Assembly: GCF_000389965.1 (NCBI RefSeq)
Contig: NC_021191.1
Location: 6,573,501-6,637,500 of the forward strand
DNA length: 64,000 nucleotides
Direction of reading: 5' to 3'
Source: Actinoplanes sp. N902-109
GTDB lineage: Bacteria; Actinomycetota; Actinomycetes; Mycobacteriales; Micromonosporaceae
A model generated the notes under the pieces. The model was not told the origin of the DNA and searched no databases. It was given only the letters and a program-made list of their open reading frames with translations. This document shows positions 18,367 through 41,900 of this stretch, in pieces; within the stretch, counting starts at the first letter, position 1, and each line of letters opens with the position of its first letter. The position numbers and the translations under genes were made by a program.

Positions 18367-19653
18367 TCACCCCACCGGCGCGGGCACGCGATCCGCGAGG
18401 TGGTCCAGGGCCTTGCGGACGTGATCGCGGATCCCGGTCATCTGCGCGGTGGTGAAACACTCGGTGCTGTAGGGCATCTCGATGCTGAGCCGCCCGCGGA
18501 CGGTCATCGGCGAGGCAAGAACCGGGCCCTGCCCGAAGTCCGGGTTCCACTTGCTGTTCACCGCGAACTTACGCATGTCGACGATCTCCAGACCGGGCGG
18601 CGACGGCGGTCCCTCGATACGCCCCACATTGGACAGCATCAGGCTCGACGCCCACACCGCCGGATGGGTCAGCAGCCGGTCGAGGGCCTGCAGCTCCAGG
18701 GCGGGCCCGCCGCGCTCGACCGCCTCCCGCAGGTCGGTGCTCAGCCGGTTGCCCAGCAGCACCAGGTCGGCGTCGCGCGGCACCGCAGCCAGCGTCTGGT
18801 GCCACGCGGCGGCCGGAACCATCTCCTCGCGCCCGAACGGCGTCACGACGCGGTCTCGCAGGTCGACGGCGTTGAAGCAGCCGAGGCGGTGGTCGTCGTA
18901 CTCCGGGGGGAGCTGCTCGCGCAGGGCAGTCAGGAGGGCGGCGGCGACATAGCCGTTGAGCGGCACCCTGGCAGCCTTGGCCCCGGCCAGCACCCGGGTC
19001 GTCTCCGCCCGGGTGAGCAGAAGCCGGCAGGAGGTCATCGCCCCCTCCGCGGGCGGCTCCGCGGCTTCCCGGGCGGCCAGGAACGGCAGCAGGGCCACCG
19101 GCGCCCCCTGCGCGCGTTCGAGCCGGCGCCGCACGTGAGCGTCGAGCTCTTCGTCGGTACGCGGGGGCAGCAGGTCGTCGATCGGCACCGGCCAGTCCTC
19201 GCGCGGGGCGGCGGGGGCCTGGTACGTACCGGCCTGGATCTCGGCGTAACTGCGCCAGAGGCGGTAGCAGAGTTCGGTGGCGCTCCGCCCGTCGCAGATC
19301 GCGTGGTCGACCCCGAGCACCAGCGTGTCCTCGCCGGCGCCGGTCAGCAGCACCGCACGCAGCAGCGGGCCGCCGATCGGCAGCGGGTGGTTGTACTCGC
19401 GTACCTGCGCACCGGGACCGTCCGGCCGCACCGTCAGCCGCGGCAGCTCCCCGGGTTCCAGCAGGGTGAGCGACCAGCGGTCACCGTCGCGGGTGATCCG
19501 GCTGCGCAGCGAGGGCTGAGCGGCCAGGGTGGCGCTCAGCGCACGGTCCAGCAGGGTGGCGTCGACGCCGCCGCGCACCGTGCAGATGGTCACGGCCTGG
19601 GTCCGGATCTCGCCGACGTACATGAGTTCCGAGCGGGACAGTTCACGGCGCAT
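18367..19653 (-). CDS. PapA5/Rif-Orf20-type acyltransferase (condensation-domain fold)
   Basis: Free-standing condensation-fold enzyme of 428 residues. The catalytic motif is HAICDG (His117, Asp121), as in the HxxxDG of PapA5 and NRPS C domains. A SNVG segment near residue 345 fits the solvent-channel motif region of the family. PapA-type enzymes esterify hydroxyl groups of finished polyketides; Rif-Orf20 in the rifamycin cluster acetylates the C-25 hydroxyl. The gene overlaps the amide synthase stop by 11 nt, so it is translated with PKS2 and the amide synthase. I infer O-acylation of the released macrolactam; the acyl donor is unknown. Confidence 0.87.
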   Translation of the reverse strand: MRRELSRSELMYVGEIRTQAVTICTVRGGVDATLLDRALSATLAAQPSLRSRITRDGDRWSLTLLEPGELPRLTVRPDGPGAQVREYNHPLPIGGPLLRAVLLTGAGEDTLVLGVDHAICDGRSATELCYRLWRSYAEIQAGTYQAPAAPREDWPVPIDDLLPPRTDEELDAHVRRRLERAQGAPVALLPFLAAREAAEPPAEGAMTSCRLLLTRAETTRVLAGAKAARVPLNGYVAAALLTALREQLPPEYDDHRLGCFNAVDLRDRVVTPFGREEMVPAAAWHQTLAAVPRDADLVLLGNRLSTDLREAVERGGPALELQALDRLLTHPAVWASSLMLSNVGRIEGPPSPPGLEIVDMRKFAVNSKWNPDFGQGPVLASPMTVRGRLSIEMPYSTECFTTAQMTGIRDHVRKALDHLADRVPAPVG

Positions 19654-20473
19654 GGCGTTCCTGTTCTGTCGAAGGAGGCACGGCCGGGGCGAGGATGCGG
19701 TCGCGCACGGCGGGCCACTCCTCGTCGGTCAGCGTGCGGGTCTTCTCGATGCCGCCGCGTACGGTCAGCAGGCGCAGTCCTTTGAGGACGATCTGCCCGT
19801 CGGCGGTGGCGCGGCTCCACAGTCCCGGGCCGTCCGGATCGGGCGGGGCGGTCAGCAGGGCGTTCGCCGCCTTCTCGAACGGCCGCCATTCCGGCAGTTC
19901 GCGTGGCTCCGGGCTGACCCGGTAGACAGTCCTCCAGCGGCCGAGCCGCGGGCGGCGGCGCAGCACCAGGCCGTCGCCCTCCGGCTCGAGGTGGTACCGG
20001 CAACCGTGCCGGACCTGTTCGCCGGTCTCGCCGAGCCGCAACGGCGCGAGGAACGAGGGGCCGGCGTACCCGACGTCGACGAGCCACGTGTCCCCGCCGG
20101 CCCGGGCGAACAGCAGCATGTGCTCGATCTCGACGCCGTACGCCTCGGCACCCTCGATCGTGGTCCCGGCGAGCAGCCCCGCCTCGAACCCGAGGTCGCG
20201 CAACAACCGCAGGAAGAGCCGGTTCAGGTGGACACAGCCACCACCGCCGCCCGCCACGACGACCGGGCCGAACGCGGCGTCCAGGTCCAGGTCGACCACC
20301 TCGACGACGGCACCGGCGCGGCGCGGCACCGCGAACGATCCGGTGCTGCTGAACGGCAGCGCCCGCATGTGCCGCTCGTGCAGCAGGACCAGCGTGTCGA
20401 GGCTCGGCCCGGCGCGGCGAACCGGTTCGCTGGCGAGTCCCAGGCACCGCAGGTACGTGTCGGTGTCGTACAC
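19643..20473 (-). CDS. Macrolactam-forming amide synthase (RifF-like, arylamine N-acetyltransferase family)
   Basis: Releases and cyclises a PKS-bound chain by amide formation. The 276-residue protein shows the complete NAT triad: Cys80 (GGGGGCVHLNRLF), His118 (IEHMLLF) and Asp133 (WLVDVGYAG). Spacing between the three (38 and 15 residues) equals that of RifF (Cys73, His111, Asp126). The usual RGGxC before the Cys is GGGGC here. GTG 20473 has GGGAGG 8 nt upstream and lies 31 nt after the PKS2 stop. Position right behind a terminal PKS lacking a thioesterase is exactly that of rifF behind rifE. Ordinary xenobiotic NATs are the alternative, but the context argues strongly against that. Confidence 0.93.
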   Translation of the reverse strand: MYDTDTYLRCLGLASEPVRRAGPSLDTLVLLHERHMRALPFSSTGSFAVPRRAGAVVEVVDLDLDAAFGPVVVAGGGGGCVHLNRLFLRLLRDLGFEAGLLAGTTIEGAEAYGVEIEHMLLFARAGGDTWLVDVGYAGPSFLAPLRLGETGEQVRHGCRYHLEPEGDGLVLRRRPRLGRWRTVYRVSPEPRELPEWRPFEKAANALLTAPPDPDGPGLWSRATADGQIVLKGLRLLTVRGGIEKTRTLTDEEWPAVRDRILAPAVPPSTEQERHAP

Positions 20474-20504
20474 GGGTGGCCTCCCGGTTGTTGTCGGCTA
20501 CCGG

Positions 20505-35468
<14,964 letters not shown>

Positions 35469-35530
35469 TGCCACGTTCGTCCTCCAGAGCTGCAGGGTCC
35501 CCGCCGGCGCGGCGGTGCGTCTCGGGACCG

Positions 35531-35575
35531 ACGCTAGGTATCGCGTCGCGGCGGCGGCATCCCTCAGGCTGGTAG
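35531..35575 (-). promoter_or_regulatory. PKS2 promoter with shared cluster operator
   Basis: Coding strand: CTACCAG-CCTGA-GGGAT (35559-35575), 22 nt, then TAGCGT (35531-35536). The motif overlaps the stop codon of the upstream P450. Predicted start near 35524, roughly 50 nt before PKS2. It would allow PKS2, amide synthase and acyltransferase to be transcribed apart from the upstream operon. Confidence 0.62.
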
Positions 35576-36811
35576 CGAGGTGGACACCGGCAGCGCCATC
35601 GGGCCGAAGAAGAGCAGCGACGGCCGCCACTGCGGGTCGCCGGCCGGCCGCAGGGCCGGAAGCCGGTGCAGGCCGGCGCAGAACTCCTCCACCACGATCC
35701 GGGCCAGTGCCGCGCCCAGGCAGTGATGGATGCCGGCACCGAGCGCGAGCGTGGCCACCTCGGGGCGGTTCACGTCGAAGGTGTCCGGGTCGGGGTAGCG
35801 GGCGCCGTCGCGGTTGGCCGAGCCGAGCAGTACCACCACGATGGATCCCGCGGGCACCTCGACGTCGTCGAACCACACGGTCTCCGACACGTACCGGCGC
35901 GCGATGTGGTATGTGCCACCGAACCGCAGCACCTCGGCGGCCGCTGCGGTGGCGGCGTCCGGACGGGCCACCCGGGCCAGTTGTCGCGGGTTGGTGGCGA
36001 AGGCGTGCGCCGCGTTGCCGAGGGTGTCGCTGAGGGTCGTGATGCCGGATCCGAAGATGGGCAGCATCGTGAGCCCCAGCTCGTGGTCGGTGAGCCCGTC
36101 CGGATCGTCGGGGTGCCCGGTGATGCAGGCGCTGATCAGATCGTCCCGCGGAGCCGTGCGCCGGGCGGCGGCCAGCTCGGCGAAGTAGCCCACCAACGCG
36201 GTGGACGCGACCTCGGCCCGGCGCATGGTCTCGGCCATCGCCGCGGGATCGGTGCCCGGTGGTGGCGGCGGCGGAATGGCCTCCCGGAGCAGGTCCCAGG
36301 TGCGGGCCTGGTCCTCGACCGGCACCCCGAGCAGGCCGCCGAGTACCCGCAGGGCCAGCGGCACCGCCACCAGCGCCTGGAAGTCGGCGGCTCGTCCTGC
36401 GTCACCGGCCTCGGCGAGCCGGTCCAGCAGGCGCGCGACCTCCGCGCGGACCGGCTCCCGCAGCGCCAGCAGCTGCCGCGCGCTGAATCCCCGCGCCAGC
36501 AGCCGGCGCAGCCGGGTGTGCGCCGGCGGGTTCTGGAAGAACAGCGACGACATGAACTGTTCCTGCGCCGACGTCGGTGCTCGGTGCGGCTGCTTCGCGC
36601 GGATCCAGGCCAGGTCGACCACCGGGAACGTACGCGCGTCGGTGAGGACCCGCAGACAGTCGGCGTGCCGCGAGAGCAGCGTCATGTCCAGCTTCTCGCT
36701 GCGGTACACCGGTGCGATGTCCCGCAGCCGCCGGTAGTAGGCGAACGGATCGCCGGCCGTCCCCGGGGCGAGGACGAAGCGGACGAGTTCCTCGGCCTCC
36801 AGCTCGTCCAT
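35564..36811 (-). CDS. Cytochrome P450 (between methyltransferase and PKS2)
   Basis: Soluble bacterial P450 of 415 residues. The K-helix ExxR is EVLR (293-296). The haem loop LGAGIHHCLG has Cys364 but Leu in place of the usual first Phe. The I-helix reads FGSGITT, with Thr where oxygen is activated. ATG 36811 lies 11 nt after the methyltransferase stop; a GTG at 36844 overlapping that gene is a possible alternative start. It closes the operon that begins with the AMP-ligase/NRPS protein. It probably hydroxylates or epoxidises the polyketide or the amino-acid-derived unit. Confidence 0.88.
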   Translation of the reverse strand: MDELEAEELVRFVLAPGTAGDPFAYYRRLRDIAPVYRSEKLDMTLLSRHADCLRVLTDARTFPVVDLAWIRAKQPHRAPTSAQEQFMSSLFFQNPPAHTRLRRLLARGFSARQLLALREPVRAEVARLLDRLAEAGDAGRAADFQALVAVPLALRVLGGLLGVPVEDQARTWDLLREAIPPPPPPGTDPAAMAETMRRAEVASTALVGYFAELAAARRTAPRDDLISACITGHPDDPDGLTDHELGLTMLPIFGSGITTLSDTLGNAAHAFATNPRQLARVARPDAATAAAAEVLRFGGTYHIARRYVSETVWFDDVEVPAGSIVVVLLGSANRDGARYPDPDTFDVNRPEVATLALGAGIHHCLGAALARIVVEEFCAGLHRLPALRPAGDPQWRPSLLFFGPMALPVSTSLPA

Positions 36812-36822
36812 CGGCGCCGGGG

Positions 36823-37536
36823 TTACGAGCGGCGGGCGACCCACAGCCCGTCCCTCACCGGCAGGATGACGCTGACGAAGTCGGTGTCCTGGGAGAGCAG
36901 CTCGTTCATCGTCTGCACCCCGCGGGCCTCGATCGATTCCGTGGCGGTGCCGTCCAGCACGTGGCTGCCGCAGAAGGCGTTGTCGATCATCAGGACGCCC
37001 TGCGGGCCCAGGTGCGACTTCGAGAGCTTGAGCAGCGCGGCGGCCTTCGACGGGTCGTCGCCGAAGTAGCGGTGCTTCATCACGTCCTGGAAGATGACGT
37101 CGAACTCGCCGAGGTCCGGAACGATGTCGAAGGCGTCGCCGACCAGCACGTCGACCCGGTCGGCGTACCCGGCGCGCTCGATGAAGGCGGCGGCGCGCGC
37201 CGCGCGTACCGGATCGATCTCGATGCTGGTGACCCGGCCGCCCGGCGCCAGTGCGCGGGCCAGCCAGATCGCCGAGTAGCCGATGGCCGTGCCGATGTCG
37301 AGGATCCGGCGGGTGGCGGGGCCCGGCAGCGACGCCAGCGTCTGCAGCATCGTGCCCTCGAGCCGCCCGACGACCGGGATCTGTTCCTCGCGGGCGACGT
37401 CCTCCATCTCGCGCAGCACCTCGTCGATGACGGCCGGCAGGGCCGCCGCCCGGGCCAGTGAGGTGGCGTACAGTTCACGCGGGTCGGTGCTGTCCTGGGG
37501 AACGATGGGGAGCGATCCCCTGAGCGAGCTGCTCAT
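36823..37536 (-). CDS. Class I SAM-dependent O-methyltransferase (caffeoyl-CoA OMT type)
   Basis: A 237-residue protein. Motif I is ILDIGTAIGYSAIWLA (from residue 78), the acidic residue after it is in VTSIEIDP, and DVIFQDVMKHRYF is the metal/substrate region of the catechol and caffeoyl-CoA OMT group. ATG 37536 overlaps the MbtH stop as ATGA, which fixes the start. It probably methylates a phenolic or catecholic hydroxyl. A catechol-like substrate would fit an aromatic amino acid processed by the neighbouring A-PCP/P450 pair; this is inference. Confidence 0.88.
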   Translation of the reverse strand: MSSSLRGSLPIVPQDSTDPRELYATSLARAAALPAVIDEVLREMEDVAREEQIPVVGRLEGTMLQTLASLPGPATRRILDIGTAIGYSAIWLARALAPGGRVTSIEIDPVRAARAAAFIERAGYADRVDVLVGDAFDIVPDLGEFDVIFQDVMKHRYFGDDPSKAAALLKLSKSHLGPQGVLMIDNAFCGSHVLDGTATESIEARGVQTMNELLSQDTDFVSVILPVRDGLWVARRS

Positions 37537-37736
37537 CGAGGTATACCTGATCCTTCCGGGCGCAGAGCGGTCCATTGGTCTTCGATGTGTGCGAGGCAGT
37601 CGGTCCGCGACGACGGGCCGTTGACGACCGTCCAGCCGGGCGGCGGCACGGCGAACGCGGGCCACAACGAGTACTGCCCCATCTGATTGGCGAGGGCGAG
37701 AAAGCTGGCGCCTTCGTCGTCGAACGCGTGCGGCAT
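37533..37736 (-). CDS. MbtH-like protein
   Basis: Small activator of NRPS adenylation domains, 67 residues. The core NQMGQYSLWPAFAVPPPGW and the C-terminal CLAHIEDQWTALRP match the family consensus, including the invariant Trp residues. AGGAGG lies 6 nt before the ATG. It sits 11 nt after the P450 gene and overlaps the methyltransferase start. Its partner is expected to be the adenylation domain encoded at 38988-42920. Confidence 0.95.
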   Translation of the reverse strand: MPHAFDDEGASFLALANQMGQYSLWPAFAVPPPGWTVVNGPSSRTDCLAHIEDQWTALRPEGSGIPR

Positions 37737-37746
37737 GTCTTTCCTC

Positions 37747-38991
37747 CTAGGACAGCGGCGTGCTCTCGGGGTGCAGCCGCACCGGCAGCGAGCTCATCCC
37801 GTGCAGGATGCTGGAGTAGATCCAGCTCTCCGGGCCGGTCTGGACGGCGTGCGAGACCCGCCGGCGCAGCGTGTCGAGCATCGCCTCGATCTCGATGCGC
37901 GCGAGGTAGTGCCCGAGGCAGTAGTGGGTACCGACGGCAAAGGTGAGGTGCTTGTTGGGCGTACGGTCGAGCCGGAACCGGGCCGGGTCACCGAAGACCT
38001 GCTCGTCGTAGTTCGCCGAGTCGATCCACACGCTGACGATGTCACCGGCCCGCATCAGCTGACCGTTGACCTCGACGTCGGACGTGACGGCGCGACCGCC
38101 GTGCAGCGACGGCACGGTCCAGCGCAACAGCTCCTCGCCGGCGACCGCGGGGTCGACGCCGCCCGCCTTGAGTGCCTGCCACTGATCCGGGTGTTCCATC
38201 AGCGCGAGCAGGCCGCCGGTGATGGCGTGCCGACCGGTCTCGTCGCCGCCGATCATGAGGCCGTAGCAGTTGGCCATCACCTCGGCGTCGCTGAGCGGTT
38301 CACCGTCGATGCGGCAGTTCGCGAGCAGGGTCACCACGTCGTTCTCGGTGCTGCCGATGCGCGACCTGGCCAGATCGGAGAAGTACAGCAGGATCTCGCT
38401 CTTGGCCGCCCAGCTGTCCTCCGGCTTGGCGTCGGCGGCGTCGGAGCTCCAGGCCTGCGAGGTCCGGTCCAGCAGGTACTGCCGGTCCGAGCGGGGCACG
38501 CCGAGCAGGTCGCAGATGGCACCGAGCGGGACGTTGCCGGAGACGTCGCGGACGAAGTCGCACTCCTCCTTCTCGATGGCGGCGACGATCAGTTCCTCGA
38601 CGGTATGCCGCACCCGCGTACGGATGGCGTCCAGCATGCGCGGCGAGAACGCCCCCATCAGCAGGTTGCGGATGCGGGTGTGGGTGATCCCGTCGGTCAC
38701 CGCGAGCATCGTCCCGGCCGCGGGGTCGCCCCCGGCAAGCAGGGTGTCGAGGGCGTTGCCGCGCTCGACGGTGAAGTGCTCCTTGTCGCGGTAGACGGTG
38801 TTGGCGTCCTCCCACCGGGTGACCGCCCAGAAGCCGGGCCGGCCGGCCCGCTCCGGCTGGAAGTAGAACCCGGGTTCGCCGCGCAGATGCCGCCAGACCT
38901 CGCTGAGGTCCTTCTCGGCGTGCAGGCGGGGGTCGGCGAGGTCGATGTCGGCGAGTTCGTCCGGTGACACCACCGGATGCGTGGTCATCAT
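37747..38991 (-). CDS. Cytochrome P450, probable aminoacyl-PCP hydroxylase
   Basis: A 414-residue P450 with GLMIGGDETGRHAI as I-helix, EELLRW as ExxR, and FAVGTHYCLGHYLAR as haem loop (Cys358). ATG 38991 overlaps the stop of the A-PCP gene (ATGA), so the two are translationally coupled. An A-PCP protein followed by a P450, with MbtH, is the arrangement used for beta-hydroxylation of carrier-bound amino acids (NovH/NovI and relatives). I infer that role here. It could also act on the polyketide. Confidence 0.88.
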   Translation of the reverse strand: MMTTHPVVSPDELADIDLADPRLHAEKDLSEVWRHLRGEPGFYFQPERAGRPGFWAVTRWEDANTVYRDKEHFTVERGNALDTLLAGGDPAAGTMLAVTDGITHTRIRNLLMGAFSPRMLDAIRTRVRHTVEELIVAAIEKEECDFVRDVSGNVPLGAICDLLGVPRSDRQYLLDRTSQAWSSDAADAKPEDSWAAKSEILLYFSDLARSRIGSTENDVVTLLANCRIDGEPLSDAEVMANCYGLMIGGDETGRHAITGGLLALMEHPDQWQALKAGGVDPAVAGEELLRWTVPSLHGGRAVTSDVEVNGQLMRAGDIVSVWIDSANYDEQVFGDPARFRLDRTPNKHLTFAVGTHYCLGHYLARIEIEAMLDTLRRRVSHAVQTGPESWIYSSILHGMSSLPVRLHPESTPLS

Positions 38992-41900
38992 GAGGGATTC
39001 TCCTGAGCCGGTGGCGCGGGCGGGCGGGCGACGGTGGTGGCGGCCGCGGCCAGGCCGGCGACCGTCGGGTTGTCGATGATCTCGCGGGGGGAGACGGCGT
39101 AACCCGCGTCGCGGGCGCGCTGGATGAGCGTGATGGCGAGCATGCTGTCCCCGCCGAGCTGGAAGAAGTTGCTGGCGGCCTCGGCGTCGGACACGGTGAG
39201 CAGGTCCATGAAGATGGCGCGGAAAGCACGTTCGGCGTCGGTGAGGCCGGCTTCCGGCGCGGCCGCTGCGACGGTGGGCTCCGGCAGGGCGCCACGGTCC
39301 AGCTTTCCGGCCGGCGTGACCGGGAACTCGCCGGTGAGCACGACCGCGGCCGGCACCATGAACGCAGGCAGCTGGGCGGCGGCGTGCTCGCGCAGCTCGG
39401 CGCCGGTCGGTGCGGTGCCCTCCGCCGGGATGACATGGGCGACGAGCTGGGCCCGGTCCGGCGCGATCGTGCGGACCGAGGCGACCGCCCGGCCCACCGC
39501 CGGGTGGGTGGCCAGCACCGCCTCGATCTCCCCCAGCTCGATCCGGTGGCCGTACAGCTTGACCTGGTCGTCGCCGCGGCCGTGGAACATCAGCGTGCCG
39601 TCCGCCGTCCACGAGACGAGGTCGCCGGTGCGGTACATGCGGGAGCCGGCCGCGCCGAACGGGTCCGCCACGAAGCGGGCGGCGGTCAGGGCCGGCCGGC
39701 CGAGGTAACCGAGGGCGACACCGTCCCCGGCGACGTACAGCTCCCCGACGACGCCGGGCGGCACCGGCTGCAGGCCGGGTCCCAGGACGTACACCGTGGT
39801 GCCCGCGATCGGCCGCCCGATCGGCGGCCGGCCCTGCCCGGACAGCGGATCGCTGCTGGTGGCACACACGGTGATCTCGGTCGGGCCGTAGGCGTTGACG
39901 AGGTGACGCCCCGGTGCCCAGCGCGCCGCGAGCTCGGCCGGGAGGGCTTCCCCCGCGGTCATGATGCCGCGAACACCGGGCACCTGGTCGGGGGTGATCG
40001 AACCGGCCGCCACCGGGGGCAGCAGCACCCGGTCCACGTCGTGCGCGGTGATCACCGCCGCGAGGGACTCGCCGGCCAGGGTCTGCTCGCTGATCACCAG
40101 CGCACAGCCGGCGCCGAAGGCCCCGAGCAGCTCGGCGACGAACGCGTCGAAGCTGGGCGAGGCGAACTGCAGCAGGCGGCTCGCCGGCCGCAGGTCCATC
40201 CCGGCGACCATGGCCCGGCTCAGTGCGCTCAGGCCCGAGTGGGTGACGGCCACGCCCTTGGGCCGGCCGGTGGTGCCGGAGGTGTAGACGACGTAGGCGA
40301 TGTCGTCGAGCCCGGGCGTCACTGCCACCGCGGCCGGCCCGTCGTCCGGTTCGGATCTGGGGTCCGCGCCGAGCAGCAGGGTGGGGGTGTCGCCGGGCAG
40401 GGCCGCCGCGGCCGCCGCGGTGCTGCACACGAGCAGCGGACGGGAATCGGCGAGCATGAAGGCGATCCGCTCCGCGGGGTACCCGGGATCGACGGTGACG
40501 AAGGCGGCTCCGGTCCGGGCCACGGCGAGCACCGCGACGACCAGCTCCGCCGAGCGGGGCAGGGCCAGGGCGATCAGCGACCCGGGGGCGGCGCCCCGGG
40601 CCCGCAGGGTCGCGGCCAGCCGGTCGGCGCGGTCCGAGAGCGTCCGGTAGCTGATCGTCCCGGTCGCGGTGACCAGGGCAGCGGCCTCGGGCGTCGCGTT
40701 CACCGGACGGTCGAGCAGCTCGGCCAGCACCCGGCGCTCGGGGCCCGGACCGCCCCGGCCCCAGTCGTCGAGGATCTGCCGTCGCTGCGGTTCGGCCAGC
40801 ATCGGCAGGCGCCCGACCGGGGTCTGCGGGTCGGCTCCGGCCGCCTCGATGACGGCGGCGAGCATGCCGAGGGCGGTTGCGGCGTCGGCGGCCGGCTGGT
40901 GCCACGCCGCGAGCCGCAGGCCGTCGCCGGCCGGCCGGACATCCACCGCCAGGGTGATCCCGGCGGCCGGGGGTGGCGGGGGCGCGCCGGTCTCCTCCGG
41001 TGCGACGGTCACCGTGGTGTCGAACAGCGGGTCCGCGGCGGTGAGGTCCCGGATCCGCGCCACCGGCCGCACCGACCCGGCCAGCCCGGCGAAGGTCACC
41101 CCGGATGCGACCTCGGCCAGGACGCCGTCGCGCGGGTCGTCGCCGCCGAACACGACGGTGCCGGTCCGGGTGAGCCAGGACAGCACGACGGCGTACGCGG
41201 CGTGCACGACGTCGCGCACCGCGAGTCCGGCGCCCTCGGCGTACGCGACGATGCGCTCGCCCACCACAGTGGGCAGCTCGACGAAGATCGGGGAGTCCTC
41301 TGCCGGTACGCCGAGAACGGAAGGCTCCACGGTGGACAACAGCCGCTGCAGTTGCTCGTTCTGCTCCTCCTCCGCGCGCAACCGCCGGGTGATCGCCGTG
41401 ACCACGCCCGTGCGCAGCAACGCCCGGTCGGGCTTACCGGGCCCGGTCACCGGCAGGCTGTCGCGCATCTCGATCTCGGCCGGCACATGGCTCGGCGACA
41501 GGACCAGGGCGACGTGTTCAGCAAGCTCGGCGGTTTCGGCATGCTCGCCGGGGCGCAGGGCGACGACCGCGACCATGCGCTCCACCCGGTTCGCGTCCTC
41601 CACCCCGAAGACGGCGGCCTGCGCCACCGCGGAGTGGTCCATCAGCGCCCGCTCGACCGCGTCCGGGTAGACCTTGATGCCGTTGACCTTCATGACGTCG
41701 GCGAGACGCCCGTGCAGGTGCAGGTAACCGTCCTCGTCGAAGTGCCCCACATCGCCGGTACGCACGAACCCGTCGCGGATCGTGGCGGCGGTCAGCTCCG
41801 GCTCGTTCCAGTAGCGCTCCATGCGCCAGCGGCCGGCCACGCACACCTCGCCGGCCTGACCGGCGGGCAACGGCTCACCGGTCTGCGGGTCGCAGATGGC

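Noticed and set aside
35469..35876. Upstream extension of PKS2 overlapping the P450 gene
   Set aside because: The extra ~136 residues are Arg/Pro-rich and antiparallel in character to the P450 codons; a docking coiled coil and a Shine-Dalgarno place the start at 35468-35474.
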